This document shows positions 1 through 7,370 of a DNA stretch of 37,761 nucleotides, in pieces. The DNA is from a virus. Location: IMG/VR virus record IMGVR_UViG_3300001847_000319, positions 1-37,761 of that record; one strand, given 5' to 3'. Below the pieces are notes generated by a model, which ran no database searches, was not told the DNA's origin, and saw only the letters and a list, made by a program, of their open reading frames with translations. The first letter of the stretch is position 1. Every line of letters starts with the position of its first letter. The position numbers and the translations under genes are program-made.

Positions 1-348
1 CTCCTGGTTCTGTTCGAGTCCCTAAAGGTTTCAGGATACTCTTCCTCAGATATATCGACATCGTTCAAGAAGAAGATCCTTAGGAGATGGGAAAGATCGA
101 AGTTTCCTCAACGCCACGAGGATCTGTGGGATAAGGCTTCTGGCGCAACTTTCAGCTCCGGCATCGAGCTAGCGGTCCCAGAGATCAAGGAACATGCCGG
201 TGTAAAAGTATTAAGAAACGACGGACAGATAACGATAGATACCGCGCTCAAGATGGTAACAGACGACGACGTGATCGAGCGAATGATGCGCGAGTACGAA
301 GAGATCATGAAACAGGGTCCACGAGTCGGAGTGTTAGATGATGAGTGA
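1..348 (+). CDS. Unrecognised protein, 3' end only
   Basis: The reading frame is open from the first base to a TGA at 346-348, giving at least 115 residues with no start inside the window. The visible part is charged and mostly helical in character. It has a basic stretch near the left edge (FKKKILRRWERSK) and an acidic, Met-rich end (ERMMREYEEIMK, then VLDDE). The last 11 bases overlap the start of the helicase gene, so the two are probably translationally coupled. Its place just upstream of a replicative-type helicase suggests a DNA metabolism role, but I recognise no motif and assign no function. Confidence 0.8.
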   Translation, partial: LLVLFESLKVSGYSSSDISTSFKKKILRRWERSKFPQRHEDLWDKASGATFSSGIELAVPEIKEHAGVKVLRNDGQITIDTALKMVTDDDVIERMMREYEEIMKQGPRVGVLDDE

Positions 349-1405
349 GCTTAAGATAAATTCTAAGGTCGAGCTGTTTGAGGCAAAACAGGAGCTAGAA
401 AAAGCTAAGGTTCAAGAAGGAATATCTAAGCTTAACCAGAAAAAAGCTCTTCAAGAAAGGCTAGAGAATTATTCGTTGACCGAGATCGAGTCCAGAAAAG
501 GGTCTGGACACGCTAAGCGTCTCGTTGGTGTTCTAGAACGAGATGCAGATCTCATACGCAAAGCCGTGCCTTTCATCAACTCGGCCTTAAGCATGGTCTG
601 TCCGCTGTGTCCGGGCGGCATATATCTCATGGGTGCAGCTAGTGGTACCGGTAAGTCTACTACGACTGCTGCTATAGCACATGGCTTGTACGCGCAAGGC
701 ATGAGGACCTTCATCGTGTCAAACGAAGAGACCGAAGCAAAGATACTTGCTCGAGTAGCGTGTGTAGAGCTCGGGATCGACTTTAACCTTTACGTGCAGG
801 ACAAGCTTCCTACTACCTTTAGAAAGCAGATCGCGCACAAGATCCTCGAGATCGAGCCGTTCATAACCGTCATGGACGATCCGATAGCTAGCACCACACT
901 GGAGAAGATCGAGTCGATCTTAAAAGAGGTCGATGAGTCCGGCAGGTACAACGCCGTAATCGTAGACTTCCTCCAGAGAATAAATAAGTCCGTCGTTGTT
1001 CCTGGAATCGAGAGAACCGACGCGCTTTATAGGTTTAAGGATATCGCGACCGATTACGCGCAGCATGCGAAGGTTCCAGTGATAATAATGACGCAGCTGA
1101 TACCGATATCGTCGGACGAGACCGAGAGAAACTTCGAGAGTCGTATCAAGTGGGCTAAGGGTTGGATTGAGGCTGCGGCTGCAGCAGTTGAGATCATTAA
1201 GGTTAAGGGTATTCCGGTATCTAACTTCTATGTTGCCAAGGGTCGATTCTCTAAAGCTGAAGTTACCGTTTCGTGTAAATACGAAAACGGAAGATTTTCT
1301 TACATATCGAAAAAAGATCTTCAAGACATCAAAGATCAGGCACAAATCGACGCCATAAACGATATGGTTTCAAAGATAGAAGACAAAGGAGACGACAATG
1401 AATAA
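338..1405 (+). CDS. DnaB/RecA-family phage helicase (ATPase core only)
   Basis: A 355-aa ATPase of the DnaB/RecA superfamily, probably the phage replicative helicase. Residues 1-90 are a charged helical lead. Walker A is GAASGTGKST at residues 99-108, followed by a helix and a strand ending in VSNEE, as in DnaB-type helicases. Walker B is NAVIVDF with Asp near residue 210, and the sensor-like strand IIMTQL lies near residues 249-254, with the Gln that is typical of the family. It is shorter than bacterial DnaB (about 450-470 aa) and no separate primase-binding N-terminal domain is evident. ATG at 338 or 341 could start it; a GGAG at 328-331 precedes both. RadA/KaiC-like ATPase is the main alternative. 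Confidence 0.85.
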   Translation: MMSELKINSKVELFEAKQELEKAKVQEGISKLNQKKALQERLENYSLTEIESRKGSGHAKRLVGVLERDADLIRKAVPFINSALSMVCPLCPGGIYLMGAASGTGKSTTTAAIAHGLYAQGMRTFIVSNEETEAKILARVACVELGIDFNLYVQDKLPTTFRKQIAHKILEIEPFITVMDDPIASTTLEKIESILKEVDESGRYNAVIVDFLQRINKSVVVPGIERTDALYRFKDIATDYAQHAKVPVIIMTQLIPISSDETERNFESRIKWAKGWIEAAAAAVEIIKVKGIPVSNFYVAKGRFSKAEVTVSCKYENGRFSYISKKDLQDIKDQAQIDAINDMVSKIEDKGDDNE

Positions 1406-1583
1406 GATCATCTTTATTGCAGTAATTTTAACTGGTTGTACAACTAACCCGTACGCTCATTTAACCGAGGTGGTCGCAGATAACGGAATCTCCCGATTCG
1501 AGGACAAGAGATTCGATGTCAACTGTTACATCTACCGAGACAGCGACGGAAGTTCAATATCTTGCGTTAAGGTTGGACAATGA
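1398..1583 (+). CDS. Small lipoprotein
   Basis: A 61-aa predicted lipoprotein. MNKIIFIAVILTGC has a Lys, a short hydrophobic core and a lipobox (LTGC) with the acylated Cys at residue 14, so the mature chain is about 48 residues. The mature part has two further Cys (NCYIY and ISCVK), which could form a disulfide. GGAG at 1389-1392 is the ribosome site, and the start overlaps the end of the helicase gene by 8 bases. Phage lipoproteins of this size include outer spanins and superinfection-exclusion proteins. It is not proline-rich as Rz1-type spanins often are, and no inner spanin is seen beside it, so function is open. Confidence 0.72.
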   Translation: MNKIIFIAVILTGCTTNPYAHLTEVVADNGISRFEDKRFDVNCYIYRDSDGSSISCVKVGQ

Positions 1584-1930
1584 AGAGTACCCCAAGAGAG
1601 CTGGTTCAAGCTGCGATAAGAAGAAAGATCGCAAAAGCTAAAAAGGTAAACGACACCTCGGCTGAGACGCCGAAAGAAGTATGCATACAGTTCTTGAGGG
1701 ACTTTGACGACGAGATATCGAAGACCAAAAGTGCGGTCGCTCGATACTTTCTGATAGAAGAAAAACCCGACGTACTCATCAAGCGTCTGATGAAGTTCGA
1801 TCCTGCCGTGACCGTTGAGCTTGTATGGCACGGCGACGAGGTAGAGGATCTGAGACTTGAGGGCATAAGAGCTAAGATCCGCGGAGAGACGTTAGTAGTA
1901 AGCGTAGTCGATTTAATATTCGAGGTGTAA
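1580..1930 (+). CDS. Unknown 116-aa cytoplasmic protein
   Basis: A soluble 116-aa protein with no signal peptide or membrane segment. The first 25 residues are strongly basic (AAIRRKIAKAKK), followed by an acidic helix and a C-terminal part that looks beta-stranded (VTVELVWHG, then ETLVVSVVDLIFEV). The start ATG overlaps the TGA of the lipoprotein gene (ATGA), so it is likely translated by coupling. The next gene begins one base after its stop. I do not recognise the family. Confidence 0.7.
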   Translation: MKSTPRELVQAAIRRKIAKAKKVNDTSAETPKEVCIQFLRDFDDEISKTKSAVARYFLIEEKPDVLIKRLMKFDPAVTVELVWHGDEVEDLRLEGIRAKIRGETLVVSVVDLIFEV

Positions 1931-1931
1931 C

Positions 1932-2255
1932 GTGCCTGTTGTAGTGCCAGTGTTAAGCATAATGATAGTCTTATCGATATACTGGTACTACTGTAAGCTG
2001 GTATTTTCTGGTTCTAGTATATGGCTAGGCTTGCTGGCTGCGATCATGATGAACCTAGTGTGGATCATGCTGGCTAGATGGTTATCTAAGCCATCGTGGA
2101 TATCTTTTTACGGGATGATATGGGAGCTTGGCTTGGTGGTGTTAACTGCCATGTATCCGTACTTCGTCAAGAACATGGTCGTAAACAACTTCTTCTGGGT
2201 AGGTGTAGGCTTCACGATATTGGCGGTAATTTTTCTATACGCGGGCGTTGAGTAG
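1932..2255 (+). CDS. Four-helix integral membrane protein
   Basis: A 107-aa protein that is mostly hydrophobic. Four membrane segments are visible at about residues 2-20, 29-49, 57-77 and 86-105, joined by short loops (for example ARWLSKPSW). The start is GTG at 1932, with GAGGTG at 1922-1927 as ribosome site; that site overlaps the end of the preceding gene. Size and topology allow a holin or a small inner-membrane exclusion protein, but no endolysin lies next to it and no family motif is seen, so neither role is assigned. Confidence 0.7.
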   Translation: MPVVVPVLSIMIVLSIYWYYCKLVFSGSSIWLGLLAAIMMNLVWIMLARWLSKPSWISFYGMIWELGLVVLTAMYPYFVKNMVVNNFFWVGVGFTILAVIFLYAGVE

Positions 2256-2287
2256 AATCTAGAAAAGACAACGTATCGGAGACGACG

Positions 2288-2623
2288 ATGGCGAGAGCTC
2301 CTAAGGTTAAAAAGGGAAGAAGACCCAAGGGTTTTCCATCGTTTATTTCCATATACGGATATGACGTAGAGATCTTATATTGCACCGTCATGCCTAAAGG
2401 ATACGACGATACGTTCGGCATAACGTACCATAACGAGAAACGCATCTACATCAACCTAGATCAGCCTAGGGATGAGATGGAGCGCACGGTGTTCCATGAG
2501 ATATGTCATATGGTTCTGTTCCTCAGCGGTCACAAATACGCGATGGAGGACGGTCAAGAAGAAGCAGTCATAAGGGCACTAGAGCACGGGCTATTGCCGC
2601 TTTACAGGAGAAAGATGCGATGA
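2288..2623 (+). CDS. Small zinc-peptidase-like protein (HExxH)
   Basis: A 111-aa protein with the metallopeptidase signature HEICH at about residues 69-73, followed about 18 residues on by acidic residues in an EEAVIRALEHGL context that could supply the third zinc ligand. This resembles the minimal phage members of the ImmA/IrrE-like or related gluzincin groups. The N-terminus is very basic (KVKKGRRPKG). GGAG at 2279-2282 precedes ATG 2288. There is no signal peptide, so a cytoplasmic role (protein processing or repressor cleavage) is more likely than cell-wall lysis. Its end overlaps the next gene by 4 bases. Confidence 0.72.
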   Translation: MARAPKVKKGRRPKGFPSFISIYGYDVEILYCTVMPKGYDDTFGITYHNEKRIYINLDQPRDEMERTVFHEICHMVLFLSGHKYAMEDGQEEAVIRALEHGLLPLYRRKMR

Positions 2624-3051
2624 GACTTTTACTGTTTATGTTTCTTATGTTCGCTTCTAATGCAGAAGCGCAGTATCTTGAGCTCGATAAATTTTCGCTG
2701 GACATCATGAAGTTCGGCGACAACCGAGAACCGATGACGCCGGATATAAAACGCGAAGACTACCTAGGAAGAGTTGCGACTAACTTCGACATCTCGATAC
2801 TTAACAGAGGGTTTTGGCGAAACAACGTACACGCCGAAGGCACGCATGTTAAGTTCATGACTGTCGGATGGCATTTTGATATGGGTGTTAAACTAGATCA
2901 GTTTGAGTTATTTTACAGTCATCACAGTAGACACACTATGGATAGAGATCAGCCGATGTACTTTGATGAGGAGGTTGGTCAGCCTTATCGAGGAGCGTTT
3001 CCGGTAGAGGACTCATATGGTGTGCGCATAATCTTGTACGAGAAGAAGTGA
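2620..3051 (+). CDS. Secreted/periplasmic protein with signal peptide
   Basis: A 143-aa protein starting with a Sec signal peptide, MRLLLFMFLMFASNAEA, with a likely cut after residue 17. I chose ATG 2620 over upstream in-frame starts because it has AGGAG at 2606-2610, an ATGA overlap with the preceding stop, and an immediate signal sequence. Upstream codons run antiparallel to no known motif and overlap the peptidase gene. The mature part is rich in His and aromatic residues (FYSHHSRHTMD) and ends in a beta-like strand (YGVRIILYEKK). No family is recognised. It is the third envelope-directed product in this operon, and the last gene before the shared terminator. Confidence 0.7.
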   Translation: MRLLLFMFLMFASNAEAQYLELDKFSLDIMKFGDNREPMTPDIKREDYLGRVATNFDISILNRGFWRNNVHAEGTHVKFMTVGWHFDMGVKLDQFELFYSHHSRHTMDRDQPMYFDEEVGQPYRGAFPVEDSYGVRIILYEKK

Positions 3052-3073
3052 AAGCTTATAGCTAGATGATACG

Positions 3074-3122
3074 AAAAATCCCCTATCGATGACACAGAGC
3101 GTTGCCGATAGGAGATCTTTTA
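3074..3122. terminator. Bidirectional intrinsic terminator
   Basis: An inverted repeat, ATCCCCTATCG at 3078-3088 and CGATAGGAGAT at 3106-3116, pairs with one mismatch. It is preceded by AAAAA (3074-3078) and followed by a T-rich tract (3117-3122), so it reads as an intrinsic terminator on both strands. It lies between the stop of the + strand operon (3051) and the stop of the - strand tail operon (3127), where a shared terminator is expected. Confidence 0.75.
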
Positions 3123-3126
3123 TTGG

Positions 3127-3714
3127 TTAGGCGATGCGGATTGCAACCAATTGGCCAGTAATAGTAGTTGTGCCTGAAGTTCTATAACATTTTACGTATC
3201 CATATACAGTTTGACCAGTGCCAACTGTATAAATTTGAGCATTAAGAGTTATTTCACCATTAAATGTTCCGTTTGGAGCAAAAAATGATTGAGATATAAT
3301 GTTATTATCTTGAGTAGGAGCTGAAGAACTAGTTGAAAGAGCAAGAAGAACGTTTTGCATAGTATTATTAGAAGTAAAATATGCTCTTCCAATAACAAGC
3401 CAAATCCCTGTTCCTATAGCTATCGAACCAGCATTATATAGTGCATTATCTCCAGCACCAATATTAGTTGATAAATTTTGTGTTTTAACTTCTCCGACCA
3501 TTCCGCTTCCTGTAGTGGTAGCAGTAGTAGCATTTGCACCGGTAAGACCTGTGTTTAAAATGCCTCCTGAAGCAGTTAATGCTCCACTAACTGTTAAACT
3601 GCTACTAGCAGTTAATGCACCACTAAACGTCTTCGCTCCCGTTACGGTCTGCGCCGTATTTTGCTCTAGCTCACCGCTGTTAGTAGCGCTCGCTGGTTTT
3701 CTTACTAGTTCCAT
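3127..3714 (-). CDS. Short tail fibre / receptor-binding tip protein
   Basis: A 195-aa fibre-like protein, the last gene of the tail operon. The N-terminal 60 residues contain the common fibre motif QTVTGAKTFSG and Ala/Ser/Thr-rich repeats (GALTASSSLTVSGALTASGG). The C-terminal domain starts at GSGMVGEV (about residue 67). It has alternating strands with a GIWLVIGRAYF core and ends in AIRIA, an ending shared with the proteins at 5960-7321 and 7357-8166 (the latter VRIA). Such domains are known at the tips of phage fibres, where they bind receptors. The ribosome site is weak (AAAGAAAG). The distal part is visibly more A+T rich than the first 120 bases. Confidence 0.75.
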   Translation of the reverse strand: MELVRKPASATNSGELEQNTAQTVTGAKTFSGALTASSSLTVSGALTASGGILNTGLTGANATTATTTGSGMVGEVKTQNLSTNIGAGDNALYNAGSIAIGTGIWLVIGRAYFTSNNTMQNVLLALSTSSSAPTQDNNIISQSFFAPNGTFNGEITLNAQIYTVGTGQTVYGYVKCYRTSGTTTITGQLVAIRIA

Positions 3715-3722
3715 GATATTTT

Positions 3723-3776
3723 GCTTTCTTTAAGTTAAAGTTTTAGTTAGTTAAAGTTATTAGAGTTCGGCAGAAA
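3723..3776. repeat. Direct repeat, copy A, bordering fibre cassette
   Basis: Two blocks recur at 4759-4839. The first is GCTTTCTTTAAGTTAAA at 3723-3739, then a near-identical TTTAGTTAGTTAA ending at 3754. The second, GTTATTAGAGTTCGGC at 3756-3771, covers the tandem TAA stops and the SAEL coding end. Together with the other copy it brackets the gene at 3760-4746. Confidence 0.75.
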
Positions 3777-4746
3777 CATCAATATAGTTAGCACTGCTGT
3801 TGTTGTTTTGAAGAATTGCAACAGTACCAGAAGCTGCAGCTGTTGACGCAATAGTACAATCTACTTGAAATGCGATCGTATTGTGATAAGTTGTACCTAA
3901 AGCGGTTATGCTCACTCCTGGAGAATAACCAGGCTGAATAGTCGGTGTTCCAACTAATGTTGTAGTAGGAGATATTCTCATAGCTACTGGATGTATTGAG
4001 GTTAGTCGCCAAAGACTAGTTGAAAGACTACCTATAGTACCAATCGCGTGGCGACATTGATAATAATACCTCTGACACAAACTCAGTTCCAACCCAATAG
4101 GACGCTGTTCAAAAGCTGTGGCGACCGAGCCTTTTTCTAGTTGTAAATCAGCAATCTGAAAGTATTTTCCGCTAACAGCGCCAACTGGAAAATTTATTAC
4201 TATTGCCAATCCGTTGGACGCATCCGTTGAGCCTAAAGTCACCGTCCAGGTGAATTTTGTTCTTGTGGATGTAGGTAAAGATATGCCAGTTCCGTATAAA
4301 AAAGTCTGCCCTGTATAATTATCCACTGCCGTTGGTTTATACAAATTTAATGTTGGGGATAACGTGCTGCCGGTATCCTGGTACAGAGATACTGACAGTG
4401 TAACTGTTTTTCCATTTAAATCCGCACAATTTGCTGCTTCTATTCTATGTACGAATCCAATGGTACCAGACCCAGTAGTCGTAGCTTGGAACTGTTGCAC
4501 ATATCCAGATGCTGAAACTCCACTTCCAACTCCTCCGCCTTGGGAGATTGTACCGCTAACAGTAGTAAAACTTCCTGTTTGCACGGCTATTCTGTCACAA
4601 CCACCGTAAGCAAACGTATTACTTGCAATCGCTACGCTACCTCTTTGAGCTACCACACATGAACCATTTATAACTCTATTCCTAAACGACACACCAGACG
4701 TGATAACGTTGTTCATGTCCTGTATCGTTGGGCTTATCTTAGCCAT
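3760..4746 (-). CDS. Tail fibre protein with RNxxINGxxxxxQRG / CQRYY architecture
   Basis: A 328-aa fibre or adhesin protein. FRNRVINGSCVVAQRGS (from about residue 22) matches the start of a carbohydrate-binding-like beta-sandwich found in many phage fibre proteins. That sandwich ends in the usual LQLEKGSVATAFEQRP followed by ELSLCQRYYYQCR (about residues 203-233). The rest is a beta-rich C-terminal domain ending in VSAEL. The neighbour at 4823-5905 has the same layout and ending, so the two are paralogues. The leader before its ATG has only a weak ribosome site (AAAGAAAG), as in the gene at 3127-3714. Function (surface glycan binding) is inferred from the family. Confidence 0.8.
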   Translation of the reverse strand: MAKISPTIQDMNNVITSGVSFRNRVINGSCVVAQRGSVAIASNTFAYGGCDRIAVQTGSFTTVSGTISQGGGVGSGVSASGYVQQFQATTTGSGTIGFVHRIEAANCADLNGKTVTLSVSLYQDTGSTLSPTLNLYKPTAVDNYTGQTFLYGTGISLPTSTRTKFTWTVTLGSTDASNGLAIVINFPVGAVSGKYFQIADLQLEKGSVATAFEQRPIGLELSLCQRYYYQCRHAIGTIGSLSTSLWRLTSIHPVAMRISPTTTLVGTPTIQPGYSPGVSITALGTTYHNTIAFQVDCTIASTAAASGTVAILQNNNSSANYIDVSAEL

Positions 4747-4758
4747 ATCTTTAATCTC

Positions 4759-4839
4759 GCTTTCTTTAAGTTAAAATTTAGTTAGTTAAGGGCCGTCCAA
4801 ACTAGCCAGGCGACCTGAGTTATTAGAGTTCGGCGGAAA
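4759..4839. repeat. Direct repeat, copy B, bordering fibre cassette
   Basis: This is the second copy of the blocks at 3723-3776. GCTTTCTTTAAGTTAAA lies at 4759-4775, then TTTAGTTAGTTAA, and GTTATTAGAGTTCGGC at 4819-4834. Here the two blocks are separated by about 30 extra bases not found in copy A. Confidence 0.7.
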
Positions 4840-5905
4840 GTCCAAATTGACCGGTGGTGGGTCCTCTAAAGATACAAAAAGAACCCTGAGTAAGTGCCGG
4901 TGAAAAAGAAGCACATTGAAATTCAAAAGAAGTTGGCGTACTTGTATTTACTGCATCGACCGAACCGCCTGTAAAAATGCTATTTGAAGAAGCCTGCCAT
5001 GCCTTAAAGCTAGCTCCTCCTCCACCGGCACTCGGACCTATTCGCATTGTTGTTGGAAGATTTATAGTAAAAAATATAACTGTAGGTGATGCGGCTGCAC
5101 CCGTAATTTGACCAGATTGTATTACTTGATAATATCTCTGACACAAACTTGTCTCTAGTCCAATCGATCTCTGCTCAAACGCTGTAGCAGTAGAACCTTT
5201 TTCAATCTGTACTTGACTCAAGTCAAGATACGGTGTTGTCGACCATGTTCCAATTGCTCCAAGCGTGTCGCCCCATATTGTGTTGTCCTGTTTATATAGG
5301 ACAAAATTTAATTCCAGCATATCATTAGCTGTACCTACTGTTTTGCCGCTAATACTTGGAACGGTAAAAGTGATGCTAAATTTTTGCCAAGCTGACGTTA
5401 CGGAAAAAGTAGATTGACCGGCTGTTACGTTTGAAGAGCCGCCTGTTCCAAAGATTTGAGTCAATATAACTGCATAAGTTCTTGTCGTATCGGCTTTAGC
5501 CCAAAAGCTTAAAGTACATGTTTGTCCAGCAAATGTTCTTACACTTTCAATTCTTTGTGTCGCTCTTATCATAGAACCAGTACCACCTTGGGTTCCTACC
5601 GCACTTGCGTTAAATCTACAAAAATATACTGGCTCTGACGGTACTGCAATTTGACCAGCAGTAAACACTTGCTGAGCTATTGAAAAGTTTGTTGTGCCTG
5701 AGCCTGCTGAACCTGCATATGCTTGTGCAAACCATCTGTCGGCCGAAGCGTACCCACTAGCGTTTGTCGCAGAACCTCCACCAACTCCAGAATAACTTGT
5801 TGCACGCTGCCAAATATCAAAGTTACCGTTAATTATCTTATTCCTAAAGGAAAGCGGTCCGGTGGTTCCGTTCTCGATGTTTTCAATTCTTGGAGCGAGT
5901 CCCAT
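4823..5905 (-). CDS. Tail fibre protein, paralogue of the 3760-4746 product
   Basis: A 360-aa fibre protein. After a short N-terminal segment comes LSFRNKIINGNFDIWQRAT (about residue 18 on), then a jelly-roll-like sandwich with TCTLSFWAKAD (about residue 134 on). It closes with VQIEKGSTATAFEQRS and ETSLCQRYYQ (about residues 233-261). These are hallmark pieces of the glycan-binding-like fibre family. The C-terminal domain ends in LSAEL, as in its neighbour. GAAAGGAAAT precedes the ATG. The two proteins share layout and short blocks but differ over most of their length, as expected for diverging receptor-binding proteins. Confidence 0.82.
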   Translation of the reverse strand: MGLAPRIENIENGTTGPLSFRNKIINGNFDIWQRATSYSGVGGGSATNASGYASADRWFAQAYAGSAGSGTTNFSIAQQVFTAGQIAVPSEPVYFCRFNASAVGTQGGTGSMIRATQRIESVRTFAGQTCTLSFWAKADTTRTYAVILTQIFGTGGSSNVTAGQSTFSVTSAWQKFSITFTVPSISGKTVGTANDMLELNFVLYKQDNTIWGDTLGAIGTWSTTPYLDLSQVQIEKGSTATAFEQRSIGLETSLCQRYYQVIQSGQITGAAASPTVIFFTINLPTTMRIGPSAGGGGASFKAWQASSNSIFTGGSVDAVNTSTPTSFEFQCASFSPALTQGSFCIFRGPTTGQFGLSAEL

Positions 5906-5922
5906 TTTATATTTCCTTTCGT

Positions 5923-5944
5923 GCGGAACCTAAGGGGTATCCGC
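5923..5944 (-). other. Intergenic hairpin between fibre genes
   Basis: In RNA from the - strand, GCGGA-T-ACC pairs with GGT-TCCGC around a 5-base loop, giving 8 pairs with a one-base bulge. No T tract follows, so it is not a standard terminator. It could be an RNA stability or processing element ahead of the gene starting at 5905. Confidence 0.35.
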
Positions 5945-5949
5945 GATGA

Positions 5950-5973
5950 GTTTAAGTTATTAGGCGATGCGGA
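5950..5973. repeat. 24-bp direct repeat, copy 1
   Basis: This is identical over 24 bases to 7347-7370. It begins GTTTAAGTTATTAGG and covers intergenic bases, the tandem TAA stops and the codons for the C-terminal IRIA. Its inner 14 bases (TTAGGCGATGCGGA) recur at 3127-3140. Confidence 0.85.
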
Positions 5974-7321
5974 TGGCGTATAAATCACTAAGTGAGTTAC
6001 CGGTGTTAAATAAAACACCCGAGTTAGTTCCATTGGCGTTATATAGCAACGCGCGTATCTTATATGTTGTAGTTGACGGCACTACCACTATGCAATGTAT
6101 ATTTAAATAGGCTTCAATAGCATTTGATACTGCCGCAACTGTTTTAATTGCGAGTTGTCTTGTCTGACCTGCAATTACATTGTTTAATGAATCCGTTAAT
6201 TTAATATAAACTGCGACCTGATTTCCTGCTGTAGCGCCTGTTGTTAATTGTACGTTTATACTTCCAGTAATTACCCAAATCCCTGTCGTCAATGGCAATG
6301 TTGCGCTAGGCCAATCTGCCTCTGAAGTAGTTACAGTATAGTTGCTTGGAGAAGGCCAAGAAATCTTTTCACCGATATACCCAGCCGCAATCGCGCTTCC
6401 ACTAGTGTTACCTACTAAATTCTGCGCTACGGTCCAGGTGTTGCTCTGGTTAGTTAAAGCTGCATAGTTTTTAAGGTTCACCAAAGCATTACCAGCCGAC
6501 AACAGATCTACGTTGTTAGGTGCCGCGTAGAAGTTGCTTGTAGGTACACCTGCAACGTTAGCCAAAGTCTGAATTACCAGGTCTTGCTGTCCTGCTAGAG
6601 TCTCTACCGTAGCCTTGATGCTGCCGGAAGGTTGCTCTACCATCGTTCCGTTGCTGACGACCATAACGATACGGTTGTTTAGGATGTCGACTTGGTTGAA
6701 GCGAATGACGCTCGAGTAGCCGCTACCAGAGTCCACTTCCTGATAGTTACCGTCGGCCGATACGCCAGCAGTAGCGTTGCTCGTGTTTCTGAGCATCAGC
6801 TGACCGTCTAGATATACGAGCACCGCGCCGAGCTGTGTGCTAGGGTTTGCGTTGGTGACGAACGGCGTTCCGACGTTGAAGTCAGTGGTGTTGGCTGCCA
6901 AGGTTCCGGTTACCACGATCTGGCTGGTAGCAGGAAGATTGACGCCGTCGCGGCTGGTGCCGTCGATCGTACCTACGAAGATCTCGCCTGGAAGTGCGGT
7001 ACCGAATGAGTCGGTGAAGTTGATCTGCGTGGACGAAGCTACGACGTAGGACATGTACGGTACGAGTACGCCGCGCAAGGACGAAGTGAGTACCAGGTTC
7101 TTCTGGTTGAAGAGGATCTGACCCGCTGCGAGCTGTGCCTGCGAAGGTTGCACGAAGCCCGGCATCTCTGCGGAAGGCGTAGTCAGCGAGGTTAAGTTGA
7201 TGCCGGTCTCACTGCCCGACGCCTTATGGGCGAACTGGACTTTGATGTATGCGCCGGCGGATTTGTCCGAGGTTAGATCGGATTTCCGTAAAGATAAGGA
7301 TGAGGTTCCCGTAAGTGACAT
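5960..7321 (-). CDS. Tail fibre protein
   Basis: A 453-aa fibre protein. The N-terminal half contains SAGAYIKVQFAH and a LVYLDGQ segment. The first resembles part of the 663-aa neighbour (SSGNYIKVLFAL); the second resembles the LNGQ modules of the 1619-aa protein, so this half probably attaches to the rest of the fibre complex. The C-terminal domain begins at SGSAIAAGYIGE (about residue 308), continues with TTGIWVITGSINV and ends in AIRIA. GAGGAT lies before the ATG and tandem TAA codons close it. The DNA for roughly the last 150 residues is clearly more A+T rich than the first two thirds, suggesting a replaced tip domain. Confidence 0.78.
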   Translation of the reverse strand: MSLTGTSSLSLRKSDLTSDKSAGAYIKVQFAHKASGSETGINLTSLTTPSAEMPGFVQPSQAQLAAGQILFNQKNLVLTSSLRGVLVPYMSYVVASSTQINFTDSFGTALPGEIFVGTIDGTSRDGVNLPATSQIVVTGTLAANTTDFNVGTPFVTNANPSTQLGAVLVYLDGQLMLRNTSNATAGVSADGNYQEVDSGSGYSSVIRFNQVDILNNRIVMVVSNGTMVEQPSGSIKATVETLAGQQDLVIQTLANVAGVPTSNFYAAPNNVDLLSAGNALVNLKNYAALTNQSNTWTVAQNLVGNTSGSAIAAGYIGEKISWPSPSNYTVTTSEADWPSATLPLTTGIWVITGSINVQLTTGATAGNQVAVYIKLTDSLNNVIAGQTRQLAIKTVAAVSNAIEAYLNIHCIVVVPSTTTYKIRALLYNANGTNSGVLFNTGNSLSDLYAIRIA

Positions 7322-7346
7322 ATATTTTATCCTCGCGTGTTTTTAG

Positions 7347-7370
7347 GTTTAAGTTATTAGGCGATGCGGA
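7347..7370. repeat. 24-bp direct repeat, copy 2
   Basis: Exact copy of 5950-5973. The spacing between copies is 1397 bp, so the pair exactly brackets the fibre gene at 5960-7321 plus its leader. Confidence 0.85.

Noticed and set aside
570-620. CPLC in the helicase as a zinc site
   Set aside because: Only two Cys are present close together and no second pair is nearby, so metal binding is unsupported.
1398-1583. Assigning the lipoprotein as an outer spanin
   Set aside because: It is not proline-rich, is not embedded in or next to an inner-spanin-like gene, and no endolysin is close.
2503-2619. Longer N-terminus for the secreted protein, starting upstream inside the peptidase gene
   Set aside because: The extension would bury a clear signal peptide, overlaps the peptidase coding region almost fully, and the ATG at 2620 has a good ribosome site and ATGA coupling.
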